A stretch of 20,918 nucleotides of DNA from Phallusia fumigata. Its lineage: Eukaryota > Chordata > Ascidiacea > Phlebobranchia > Ascidiidae. The translations under genes and the position numbers were made by a program. The notes beneath the pieces are model-generated. The model saw only the letters and a list, made by a program, of their open reading frames with translations. It made no database searches and was not told the origin of the DNA. Position 1 is the first letter of the stretch. Each line of letters begins with the position of its first letter. The stretch is from positions 1 to 20,918 of the forward strand of contig QXVZ01032551.1 of NCBI GenBank assembly GCA_008931825.1. The letters run 5' to 3'. Of this stretch, positions 1 through 8,746 are shown one piece after another.

Positions 1-775
1 CCACGTTCCCTCTTTTATATCGCCTGTTTGGCAACTAACCAACAAAATTGTTTCGCTGTGTTTAATATATTACTACAGTAGTAAGTTTAAAACGCTTTTA
101 TGTGTAACATGTGGACTCTGAAGAAAACCTGTTATATTAAAAAAAACCTGTAATACTGAAACTGAAATTTTTCGATTTGTGTTATTTGTTGAGGAACGAT
201 TCATATTTACAACACAATTGGTTTTCTTCACACCGCAAACCTTTGACTTTTTTCTTTCCCCATCAAATACTCGATGCATATTAAAAAACCTAAATTTTTA
301 TACGTTTCGAGTTAATGCAAGTACTTGAAATTGCATGTTGTTTTCTTCATCCTATGTACGTGTACGTGCATCAAAGTATCAACGCTTGGTTTATATAGTT
401 AGTTTATATATGTGATAAAAAATCTATATCTGCAACAACGAATATTTGCTTAAATTGTAATGAGATTATTCCCAAAGCTTTAAATTATTTGAAGTGTTAA
501 ACAATTAACAATTGCCCCCCTTGACGGTAAAAAACAAACGTTATATCATTACAAACGCACCCTTAAAACTGCTTGCGATCTAAAACGAAGGAAAAGCAAA
601 CACTGAACAACGACTAAATTTAAAATTACAATTATCTGAATTTTTAAGGTATGTGCTCCCAATCGCCTAAGTTCTTAAACGCCAACATTTTGAATTTTGA
701 AAAAAGGAAAACAAATGTGTGTTGCTAGATTTAACTAATCAACAAAGTCATTTCCTCTGAGCTAGATGCCACGAT
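1..775. other. 3' flank of copy 1; no gene seen
   Basis: AT-rich sequence without coding features. From about 127 onward it matches the interval starting at 3831 (shared starting block ACCTGTTATATTAAAA), so it is one arm of the tandem duplication. Bases 1-126 do not match that second arm. Confidence 0.6.
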
Positions 776-781
776 TTTAAT
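776..781 (-). other. Candidate polyadenylation signal ATTAAA, copy 1
   Basis: ATTAAA on the minus strand lies about 47 nt past the stop codon of copy 1. The same block (CGATTTTAATATATCAT on the plus strand) is kept downstream of copy 2. ATTAAA is the commonest variant of AATAAA; use at this site is inferred. Confidence 0.4.
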
Positions 782-827
782 ATATCATAATAATAAAGAA
801 ATTAAAGCTGTTTCACGCCATGTAGAA

Positions 828-1081
828 CTAGTTGGCCTTTTTGCGGATCTTCATTTCCATGCGTTTTAGAGAGTAGTTGTATCCACGGAAAGGCCTCCAG
901 TTTACTCCATCGGCAAAGGATGAGTGAGACCCGCCATGATATACACCATTCGGATGGCCTTTGTGGCATGCCCCAAACCAACCACCACCCAAATACGTCT
1001 CAGCACAATTTTCAGCAGTAGTGGTATCTTGATCTTTGTCGAAAGTTGTGAATTTCGTTCCCGACGCCTGCATTCCGTCTC
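828..1081 (-). CDS. Ficolin copy 1, terminal exon: C-terminal fibrinogen lobe
   Basis: The exon opens after acceptor TTTAAACAG in phase 1 and ends at TAG 828-830. It carries the calcium-loop motif FDKDQD, the pair [12 protein letters not shown] / ACHKG expected to form the second disulfide, PNGVYHGG, and the closing [14 protein letters not shown]. In known family members this lobe holds the ligand pocket. The usual GGWWY is GGGWF in both copies here. Confidence 0.92.
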
Positions 1082-3495
1082 CTGTTTAAAGACAGAATAA
1101 ACCAAATCAAAACACATAAATACTCGAGGATAGATTTCGGTATTTTGGAGATTTCGGTATTTTTATTCATGAGATTTTTGTGATGAAAGAAATATTATTT
1201 TTGAACTACACTTTTCGGGAATTTCGGTGGATAAAGGATATCTGATGGTTGGTTACGGTAGACTACAAAAAGGAATTTGAATGCGTTGCAACATGCTTTG
1301 AACCTGCGTTTCCTGTTGGTGGTTTGGCGATAGTCATGTTGTAACCGATTCCCGGACCAACGGAAAATGTTCTAAGAACAAAAGTGTCTACAATTAGTAA
1401 CCGGTAAATATACTTTAACGTTGCCACAAGTCTTACGAGTATAAAGCGTATCTCTTCTCATCATCGAAGTCTTCCATATCGATCCTCAACTCGTAATCGC
1501 CGGTACTTGTGATCCTGTGAATGTTCTCAAGACCTGAAGCAAAATACGGTACCAGTTTATGTGAGATATATGATATCATAAACCAAGCAATAGCGCCGTT
1601 TTGAGGTTTTATTATTTATCCCAGTATGACGTCACTCACTCCTTTTTCAGCATTAATTTGCCCCAATTCTAGGCAACGGTTATGTGCATGGGTTTAATGT
1701 CTAGCAAAGGCATATTTTGTAGTATTAGAAGCATTAAAAACAATCTTTTACTTTTAAATGTGTAACCATTCCGAGCAAATACGAAAAGGTGACGTAATGA
1801 GCACTTTTATCTTGCCACGATCATTTGAGACTCACCATAGCAAATTGGCGTGTTTACCTGCTACGGATTTTCGTTATTGACACATTGCTAATTTTGTTAT
1901 GAATATCAAACAACTTTATAATTTGAGAGTCTTGACCCGTTTTTATGGATGTGGCTAACAAAACCAAGCTGACCTAATCAGGTTATTCTCACCAAGCCAA
2001 AACTCTCCATCCAATGAGCCGAACCCATTTACGTAATCGTCCCATCCTCTGTTAAAGTTCTCTGAACCGTCCATTCGTTTCTGAAAAACCTTGAAACAAT
2101 GCCATTTTACAAACAAGTTTTAATATCTACCCATTTTACCAATAGCGTTGATCAATTTACATTTTTGACGGAGCAGTTTAACATTGCAAATTTTTCAACT
2201 TGCCGTGGTTAACTTACCAGCCATCCGCCTCCGTCAGTTTCTAAGTCGCAAAAGACATTAACACCTTCAAGTTTTCCGGCAAAGGGATAAATTGTGAAAA
2301 CACCTCCACTGGTATTAAGATTTTGAGCCATCATATCAGCACAAGACTTTGACCTGTAGGCATCTGAAATGCAAAAAAAACGCACTACAGAACGAATTGT
2401 GCGCCCTCCTTACATTTCTGTGGTTGATTGTTCAAATCCGGACTAATTTTTTTCTGCGTTCTTAAACTTGTAATTCATTTTATCCGACTCCGTAAAAGTC
2501 ATAAAATATCGAAAAATCTGACCTCGAAATTGCAATTGGTCAACTGGAATATTACAGACACCCTAACTAAAACACTTATAATGAGCAGAACTACTTGAGT
2601 AAAAACTTTTCCAAATCGGATTTAGAAAAATTTACCTGGTTGCAAGAAATTAAAGTTAACTCTGAAAATTTAGAATTTGGACTATAGCGTTTTCACATTC
2701 CGGGAATGGCTAAATACACATTGGGGTGTGAATACTGTTACATTCACTAAGAAACAAAAGTGAAACTGGAATATGGAAAGCATATCAAACTTACGATTGC
2801 AAATTTTTGAAAGTATAATTTCGCCTTTCAATGAATAGCCAACGAAACATTGTGCATAGAAAATACATTACAAAATCCTACTTTCGATGCTTAACAATCT
2901 CTTGTTGAGTTCATCAACAGTTTGTTGCAGTTTTGTTGTTATTTCTTCACATTCACAACTCTCACCAGGCTCTCCCCTTTCTCCTTTGTCTCCAGTGATT
3001 CCTCTCTGGCCTGAAACCGAAGTACCTCTTTCTCCTGAAACCGAAACGTTTTTAAAGACTTTTTGAGCTGGTCCGAAGAAGGTAATAGACCAGGACGCAT
3101 TGCAACGTTTTCATTGTTGCAGGTTACATATACGTATTTGACAGATTGTGTTTTGATAAAACGAGTTGCGGTCGTTAAAATGCAAGGAAAAAATTACATC
3201 GTGCCGACATGCTATAAAGTCACATAAGAATACACTAAATGGTATAAGTGGCTTCTAAATTTAGGATACGAAAAAATACTATTCTAGAATACCTAGTGTT
3301 ACCTTTTGGTCCTTGTTTTCCTGGCGGTCCTATCGATTGTGGACTGCTATTTTCACTGCTTGTTGGGGATGAAAAAACGCCATTGCCCTGATCGCAATGT
3401 AGGCTAACTTTACAAGATTCTAAACTGATTTGTCCCTTAACACACGAAACTGATAGCAACAGCACAGAAACAAGAATCCAAAATAATGTGCTCAT
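828..3495 (-). CDS. Ficolin-like secreted lectin, copy 1 (collagen-like + fibrinogen-related domain)
   Basis: Seven exons: 3495-3303, 3034-2882, 2363-2218, 2089-1993, 1533-1437, 1371-1304 and 1081-828, all GT-AG with consistent phases (1,1,0,1,2,1), giving 335 residues. Residues 1-21 form a hydrophobic signal peptide. A short segment with two Cys (28, 34) follows, then Gly-X-Y repeats (about 56-90), a heptad-like neck (94-115) and a fibrinogen-related domain (116-335). The domain has [19 protein letters not shown], the Asp-rich FDKDQD calcium loop, the NC...CH cysteine pair and a YSLK...MKIR end. Family knowledge: ficolins are oligomeric lectins that bind acetylated sugars on microbes and can trigger the lectin complement route. 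I chose ATG 3495 because the signal peptide follows directly; an in-frame GTG nine codons upstream is not a plausible eukaryotic start. Ligand and complement coupling are inferred. Confidence 0.9.
2882..3034 (-). CDS. Ficolin copy 1, exon 2: collagen-like repeats and coiled-coil neck
   Basis: This 153-nt phase 1-1 exon encodes the second half of the Gly-X-Y stretch (GER, GTS, break, [15 protein letters not shown]), a Cys-Glu-Cys pair, and an amphipathic segment ending LNKRLLSIE. The pattern matches the collagen stalk and trimerising neck of ficolins. A second acceptor 24 nt inside the exon (exon start 3010) stays in frame and would remove GERGTSVS, leaving an unbroken Gly-X-Y run. Confidence 0.85.
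3008..3040 (-). repeat. 24-bp tandem duplication carrying two 3' splice sites
   Basis: On the minus strand the block CGGTTTCAGG occurs twice, 24 nt apart, each time as a good TTTCAG acceptor (exon starts 3034 and 3010). The following bases are also similar (GAGAAAGAGG and CCAGAGAGG). Both acceptors give phase 1, so either keeps the reading frame. The duplication probably made an alternative acceptor. Confidence 0.7.
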
Positions 3496-3830
3496 TTTGA
3501 GTAATTTTGCACGACTCGTCACTTGGAAGTGTCAGGTCTGTTTGAGCAAGTCCTAGTCTGACATTTGGAACTTTAAGCAGGAAATTAGGAAAACGTGTTA
3601 CGGATAAGTTAACAGGCCATTTGTGGTTGGAATTCCATGAGAGCAAGTTAAATGTTGGCCACGCCAGTGTTTCTAAAACTTTTTCCGATGCGACACTGGG
3701 TTGGACTTTCGACGCACCAGCGATAAGAATTTAATATAGACGCTTAATATCATTTATTTTGTTCTATAGGCTTGTTTGTTTTCGCTAAGCTTATCAAATC
3801 TTAAGGTTACGAAACGGAAATTGTTGTGGG
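3496..3830 (-). promoter_or_regulatory. Presumed promoter and 5' UTR region of copy 1
   Basis: Only about 335 bp separate the copy 1 start from the duplicated 3' flank of copy 2, so the promoter should lie here. On the minus strand I see CTATATTAAA near 3730-3739, but it is over 230 bp from the ATG and is only a weak TATA candidate. No open frame of note. Confidence 0.35.
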
Positions 3831-4375
3831 ACCTGTTATATTAAAAAAACCTGTAATACTGAAACTGAAATATTTCGATGTGTGTTATTTGTTAAGAAAC
3901 CATTCATATTTATTATTGATATATTGATTTTTTTCATATCTTTGACATTTTTCTTGCCCATTTTCCTTGATCAAATGCAATAAAAATAACGCTTAATTTC
4001 TTTATACGTTCTGAGTTAATGCAAGTACTTGAAATTGCACATTGTTTTCTTCATCCTATGTACGTGCATCAAGGCATTAACGCTTGGTTTATACAGTTAG
4101 ATATAGTTAGTTTATATAGATAATAAAAAATCTGTATCTGCAACAACGAATATTTGCTTAAATTGAAATGAGATTCCCTTCAAAATATTTAAGTGTTAAA
4201 CAATTAAGAATTGCCCCCTTTGACGGTAAAAAACAAACATTATATCATTACAAATGCACTCTTAAACTGCCTGCGATCTGAAACAAACTAAAAGTAAACA
4301 CAAAACAATGACTAAATTTAAAATTACAATTATCTGAATTGTTAAGGTATCTGCTCCCAATCGCCTAAGTTTTTA

Positions 4376-4594
4376 GTAAGCGCCTGAATCTTGCTGAACA
4401 AAAGCCACCAGATGACGCTGGTGCTCACTTTTCCAGCCTCTGTTGTAACGCGAACAAACCAGTAAATAAGTATGATTTAATCATCAATAAAACAGGGAAT
4501 CAATTGCAGGTTATAATGCATGACGTAGTGCGACTTTTTATGTTTTGATAAAGAACAACAGCAGTTTATTAAAATGATCACACCAATGATGCTC
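4376..4594. repeat. 219-bp segment present only downstream of copy 2
   Basis: The two 3' flanks align on both sides (CGCCTAAGTT... and AACGCCAACATTTTGAATTT), but copy 2 has about 219 extra bases between them, where copy 1 reads straight through near 680. I see no clear terminal inverted repeats or target-site duplication, so an insertion in copy 2 and a deletion in copy 1 are both possible. Confidence 0.6.
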
Positions 4595-4694
4595 AACGCC
4601 AACATTTTGAATTTTGAAAAAAGGGAAACGAATATGTGCTGCTAGAAATAACTAATCAACGAAGTCATTTTTTTCCTAATCAAGATGCCACGAT

Positions 4695-4700
4695 TTTAAT
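4695..4700 (-). other. Candidate polyadenylation signal ATTAAA, copy 2
   Basis: Same position and context as the signal after copy 1, about 48 nt past the stop. Conservation between copies fits a real signal, but recent duplication alone also explains it. Confidence 0.4.
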
Positions 4701-4747
4701 ATATCATAGTATAGAAGAAACTTAAAACGTTATAACCCCATGGAAAA

Positions 4748-4998
4748 CTAATTGGCCTTTTTGCGGATCTTCATTTCCATGCTTTTTAGAGAGTAATGGT
4801 ATCCACGGAACGGCTTCCAGTTCACTCCGTCGGCAAAGGATGTATGTGACCCACCATGATATACACCGTTGGGATGGCCTTTGTGGCATTTCGTAAACCA
4901 ACCACCGCCCAAAAACTGCACAGCACAATTTGATGCATATGTATCTTGATCTTTGTCGAAAGTTGTGAATTTAGTTCCCGATCCCTCCATTCCGTCGC
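4748..4998 (-). CDS. Ficolin copy 2, terminal exon
   Basis: The exon follows acceptor TTTAAACAG, as in copy 1, and ends at TAG 4748-4750. It is one codon shorter than the copy 1 exon (DTYASNC against DTTTAENC). Disulfide pair, calcium loop and [13 protein letters not shown] end are intact, so there is no sign of decay. Confidence 0.92.
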
Positions 4999-6935
4999 CT
5001 GTTTAAAGGCAGATTAAGCGTCGTTAGGAAATGTTAAATTTCCAAGTTCATAAGAGGTCAGGTCTACTAGTATAGATTTGGGCAAATTTAAGTAAATCAG
5101 CAAAAATCGAATAAAATTTAAAACTGCTGCTTCAAGAGTAAGAGCTTTTGAGTTTAATTTTTTAATTGCAAACAAACATGGCTACAGTAAATTACATAAA
5201 GCCGTTAACAATTTCGATTTCGGGGTGCGAAATAAATGTATGCATTGCAAAAAGTTTCTACCTGCATTTCCTGTTGGTGGTTTGGCAATAGTCATGCTGT
5301 AGCCGATTCCCGGACCAACGGAAAATGTTCTAAGAACCAAAATGTGTACAATTAGTAACCGGTAAATATACTTTAACGTTGCCAGAAGTCTTACGGGTAT
5401 AAAGCGTATCTCTTGTCATCATCGAAGTCTTCCATGTCAACTCTCAACTCGTAATCGCCTGCACTTGTGATCCTGTGAATTTTCTCAAGACCTGAGACAA
5501 TTAATATATCAATTGGTGTGGGATATATGATGTTATAAACGAAGTTACAACGCAATTTCTTGGCACAAAATTCTGTCGGTAATTATTTTTTCTTTCCCCT
5601 AAACATTATTCAACAGTTTTTTTGGTCCGTTTTATAGATACGGCAACAAAATCAAGCAAGCCTTATCAGGTTATTCTCACCAAGCCAAAACTCTCCATCC
5701 AATGAGCCGAACCCATTTACGTAATCGTCCCATCCTCTGGTAAAGTTCTCTGAACCGTCCATTCTCTTTTGGAACACCTATAAACAAAAGTAGCTTCAAG
5801 ATAATATTTCAATCTTTAATGAATCATCAAATGTACTGCAATTTCGTTTGGATTAGCATACAACCATTCTCCTTTAGGAATTTTATTTAAAACTACCAAA
5901 GGCTTTTTTGGCGGGGTTGCGACTTGAAAAACTTTGCAGAAAACGCAGAAATGTTTTTTACACCAAGAATGTCACGCCAAACGGAGACAAGTCAAATCTC
6001 TAGTTTGCTTGTCCACGTATGTATCGGGATTTTGTACCTTAAAAGTTCCTGGTAGTAAAAGCTTGTATCCTACTTACCAGCCAACCACCTCCGTCAGTCG
6101 CCAGGTCACAATAGACTTCGATACCCTCTTGTTGATCCACGAATGGATAAATGGTGTATATCCCTCCTGTGGCAAGACGTTGATAGATTTCACCACACGA
6201 TTTTGGCTTGACACCTGAAGAAGACATGAAAGAATTCAGCTGGATATTTATGTTTATTCAGTTAAAACGTTTAAAAGTCAATGTATGAGTTATTGTTTAG
6301 TGCCGTGGTTCTTGACATTTCCTTGTCGGCCTTTCTTTAAAATTACCAACCAGTTCTCGACATCCCACTGTAATTTCCGGAAATTAATTATTGTTCTCAT
6401 GTTTAAATAACAAATATTTTTTGTTTGGATGTTATATATGCAATGTAGTATCTGTAAAATTGACCCAATGATTTAGCAACGTCGTGCCCCCAAGAAACAT
6501 ATCTCGTATTTCTAAGGGTACGGGTGCCCATGGTTAAGAGCCTCTGGTTTAGTGTAACTGTCCCGAAATCCTTTTCCTTGCCGTTGATAAAAATTAGACA
6601 ATTCCATAAAGTGAATATACCTTCGACGATGGCAAGCCTCTTGTTCAGTTGTTCGACAATTTCTTGCAGGGACGTCCCTGGATAACCAGGGCCGCTTGCG
6701 TCACCTTTGAACATAAACACATAAAACTGCAGTTAGCAGTAACTGTATTGTGTCTTCGCCCTTAAAAGTTCCCAAAAACATATTTGAAAAAAGCCCGTTG
6801 GCACCATAATGCAATCGACATCTTACCTTTATCGCAATGTAAGCTGATTTTACATGATTCCAGGTTTACTTGACCCTCCACAGCCAGCAGGCTTAGCAAT
6901 AACCAAAAACAGTTAACATATAATGTTGCTTTCAT
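4748..6935 (-). CDS. Ficolin-like secreted lectin, copy 2 (collagen stretch nearly lost)
   Basis: Seven exons: 6935-6827, 6704-6621, 6214-6078, 5777-5681, 5491-5395, 5329-5262 and 4998-4748. All are GT-AG with the same phases as copy 1, giving 280 residues. The signal peptide is 1-21 (MKATLYVNCFWLLLSLLAVEG). The next segment keeps the two-Cys motif NLESCKISLHCDKG. The stalk then reads only GDASGPGYPG, with a single clean GYP triplet, followed by a neck ending LNKRLAIVE and a complete fibrinogen-related domain ([23 protein letters not shown]...CH, YSLK...MKIR). It is probably still a secreted lectin, but with a much shorter or no triple helix. The 5' end faces the receptor gene about 1.7 kb away. 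Confidence 0.9.
6318..6540 (+). repeat. Dispersed repeat family 1, copy A (intron 2 of ficolin copy 2)
   Basis: This stretch is recognisably similar, on the same strand, to 12950-13165. Shared blocks in order: TTCCTTRTCGGCCTTT, TTTAAAATYACCAACCA, CATTTAAATAACAAA-like sequence, TTTTTGTTTGGATGTTATAT, GAAACATMTYGTAT and GGGTACGGGT. Two diverged copies in introns of unrelated genes point to an old interspersed element. Ends are approximate. Confidence 0.7.
6621..6704 (-). CDS. Ficolin copy 2, exon 2: remnant collagen stretch and neck
   Basis: This 84-nt phase 1-1 exon is the counterpart of the 153-nt exon 2 of copy 1. It encodes GDASGPGYPGTS and then the neck LQEIVEQLNKRLAIVE. The acceptor TTCAAAG is weaker than others in the gene. 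The only nearby upstream AG (CTGCAG) would lead into a stop in this frame, so I keep 6704. Confidence 0.8.
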
Positions 6936-7018
6936 CTCTTAGATCCTGGATACTGTAGGACACTTTGTACTTCGAGCTTAGTCGGCTCATGTATATGTTC
7001 ACAATCGACAAACAACTC

Positions 7019-7025
7019 CCTTATA
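7019..7025 (-). promoter_or_regulatory. Candidate TATA box, ficolin copy 2
   Basis: On the minus strand the sequence reads GGATATAAGGG about 85 bp upstream of the copy 2 ATG. That spacing allows a start site some 30 bp downstream and a 5' leader of about 55 nt. Motif match only. Confidence 0.35.
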
Positions 7026-7588
7026 TCCTTGAATTCGGCTGTAGACGTGCAATGAGGCATTTGTTTTCGTACTGTGATTGAACCCTTCCAAGCGCTTTTT
7101 AATTTGCAAAAAAATTAATTTTCGGACGTTTGTGAAACGGTGCCAATTTATTGTGCCATTCCCGTGACCATAATTACTTCCTTGTCATTTTGGCAGCCGT
7201 CAAAACCTCCAGACAAAGTTCGATGAGAAGATGCTACCGTGCCCGCAAACCTAAAAACTAATACCAGGGCAGCCGGCGATTTTGTTTCAGTGTGGTTTCT
7301 GGTACGCATAAATTAGCGCATTTAGTAATCATGAATTCAAGCCGATGGTTCCCAATCTTTTGATACCTTTTTTGATGTATGTTTTGAAACTTTTTATTAA
7401 CCCTTAATAGACAAGAAGTCATACAGAGTAATATTAAAAGGTTTGGACCCACGTGTCTACCTTAAAAGAAATGCCACACTTATCAAAGATAACTTAGCTG
7501 TAAAGTGGAAACTGGAAATAATTGCCACGGAAGCCCTGATGACGCCAAGAATGGCAGTACCGAAAGGCACGCAGTAAAATCACCAAAA

Positions 7589-7738
7589 GGTACGCCTTTC
7601 GCAACCAGGTACGTGGTACGCCCATTCAATCACACCGTACCATTTCCTTTCCTTAACAGATGGCAGTGCGGTACGCTACATTGGTGCGGTATGGTCTTAC
7701 GTACGGTACGCCCTTCGTAACAAGGTACGTGGTACACA
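7589..7738 (+). repeat. GTACG-rich direct repeat pair
   Basis: A unit of about 34 bp, GGTACGCC-TTCGNAACNAGGTACGTGGTAC, occurs at 7589-7622 and again at 7705-7738, 116 bp apart. More GGTACG/CGTACC copies lie between and around them, and GATGGCAGT-like sequence precedes several. The block is richer in CpG than its surroundings. It may be a diverged mobile element or a regulatory repeat; I cannot tell which. Confidence 0.6.
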
Positions 7739-7823
7739 TAACTCAATACTTACTGCACCGTACTGCTACCCATTGCAATGTCACCCAACAATTCGGTTTG
7801 ACAAAACGCTGTCCGCGAGTCTA

Positions 7824-7834
7824 TGCGCATGCGT
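7824..7834 (+). promoter_or_regulatory. NRF-1-like palindromic site
   Basis: TGCGCATGCGT differs by one base from the vertebrate NRF-1 core TGCGCATGCGC. It is an isolated motif in a presumed promoter region; function not shown. Confidence 0.25.
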
Positions 7835-8022
7835 CAAACTGTGTGCATTCAGCCATAAACAAATTACATTCGCAATATAATTTGATAAATATTTCTGTTT
7901 TGAAAGAACATTCATAGTGAAATACTTAGGTTGGGAGAAAATCACACTCGTTTACCACGATGTTTATCAAGTTATTATCGCATTTTCGAAAGATTATTTA
8001 GAAAATGACCAACCTTCGGAGG

Positions 8023-8063
8023 TACGTCACGGTTGGATAACGATTACGTCATGGTTGGATAAC
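8023..8063 (+). promoter_or_regulatory. Tandem CRE-like sites in a 22-bp repeat
   Basis: TACGTCACGGTTGGATAAC is followed 22 bp later by TACGTCATGGTTGGATAAC. TACGTCA is a CREB/ATF-type half palindrome and GGTTGGATAAC is repeated with it. The pair lies about 165 bp upstream of the TATA-like box at 8188 and is the clearest promoter-like structure in the window. Confidence 0.5.
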
Positions 8064-8187
8064 ATCCCTGTGGTGCAGAAATGACTCACAATTTAATGAA
8101 AATGAAAGGCAACATCACAAAAGTTTTGTTTTGTTTGTCTGTTATTTAGCCTGTGTAACAGAAAGGTACACGCATGAAATTGTAGTG

Positions 8188-8195
8188 TATAAATA
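8188..8195 (+). promoter_or_regulatory. Candidate TATA box, LRP1-like gene
   Basis: TATAAATA lies downstream of the tandem CRE-like sites and about 410 bp upstream of the chosen ATG. It would imply a long 5' leader or a 5' intron. Motif match only. Confidence 0.3.
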
Positions 8196-8540
8196 TTCAC
8201 TTTCTCTTCTATGTGTAATCAGGGTTCAGTAGAAAGTCGTTACTATTGCATTGAAGCAAACGCAAGAACGGGCAAGTTGTTTTGTGGTTGTATTCCTGCC
8301 TAGTAATATAAAACAATTGTAGTGTGAAATCAAACTGTCCTTTTTCCGCATAGGCCTAAAAAAGTTGAAATGTTGGCCTTTACTGCAACATCCTTAATGT
8401 TTGTTTTTGAGGTATTTAAGCATTTTGTTGCAAATTGATTATTTTTTTCTACACCTGTGGACATGTTGGAACATATAAAACTGGAATATTGAAGACAAGA
8501 AAAAATTCTACTGACAGAAGGAACAAAAGAGAATTTACTT

Positions 8541-8549
8541 TTTCTCAAG
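8541..8549 (+). promoter_or_regulatory. 3' splice site just upstream of the receptor start (5' UTR intron or trans-splice acceptor)
   Basis: ACTTTTTCTCAAG is a pyrimidine-rich acceptor ending at 8549, a short distance before the first in-frame ATG (8566). It could close a 5' UTR intron. Tunicates also add a spliced leader to many mRNAs at such sites. Neither use can be decided from sequence alone. Confidence 0.3.
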
Positions 8550-8601
8550 AACGTTTGTGAACCTGATGTGTTCGAAAGAAAAACAATGTGTGTCATTAAT
8601 T

Positions 8602-8746
8602 ATGTACAAAAATACAAGATTAAGGCAACCATACATAAAAACACATAGCAAAAGTTGGAGTATTTTGAACATTTTTTGTGCTGCTTTAGTTTTATGGCAA
8701 GGCACCCCCTCTGTTGGATCACAGTATTTTCCTGCCATCTCCACAG
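8602..8746 (+). CDS. LRP1-like exon 1: signal peptide
   Basis: The coding part ends at CCACAG|GTTAGT in phase 1. ATG 8602 has A at -3 and is preferred over the in-frame ATG at 8566, which has a weak context. Either way the hydrophobic core [12 protein letters not shown] follows a basic stretch and ends near SVGS. The upstream start would give an unusually long n-region. Confidence 0.7.

Larger units (their letters stand above)
127..2089. repeat. Tandem duplication, left arm (3' half and 3' flank of ficolin copy 1)
   Basis: The arm runs from the 3' flank (ACCTGTTATATT at 127) to the start of exon 4 and aligns with 3831-5777. Similarity is high in the flank, exons 4-7, the 65-nt intron between exons 5 and 6, and the first 16 bases of the intron after exon 4. 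Other introns differ in length (1534-1992 against 5492-5680). Confidence 0.8.
3831..5777. repeat. Tandem duplication, right arm (3' half and 3' flank of ficolin copy 2)
   Basis: The counterpart of 127-2089. The 65-nt intron 5330-5394 differs from 1372-1436 at about four positions by eye, the same level as exon 6 (about four in 68). Exon 3 and everything 5' of it are clearly more diverged. Confidence 0.8.
6936..8565. promoter_or_regulatory. Divergent intergenic region between ficolin copy 2 and the LRP1-like gene
   Basis: About 1.6 kb between two head-to-head genes, expected to hold both promoters and perhaps shared elements. No convincing gene: the open frames near 7258-7917 overlap the GTACG-rich repeats and match nothing I recognise. 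Individual sites are listed separately. Confidence 0.6.

Noticed and set aside
3496..3522. Upstream GTG as start of ficolin copy 1
   Set aside because: GTG is not a normal nuclear start in animals and the ATG at 3495 leads directly into a good signal peptide.
5934..6218. Plus-strand open frame of 94 codons
   Set aside because: Its right half is antisense to ficolin copy 2 exon 3 and the rest is intron; no domain signal.
7505..7917. Two plus-strand open frames in the intergenic region
   Set aside because: They run through the GTACG direct repeats, which keep frames open by composition; no signal peptide, domain or splice context supports a gene.
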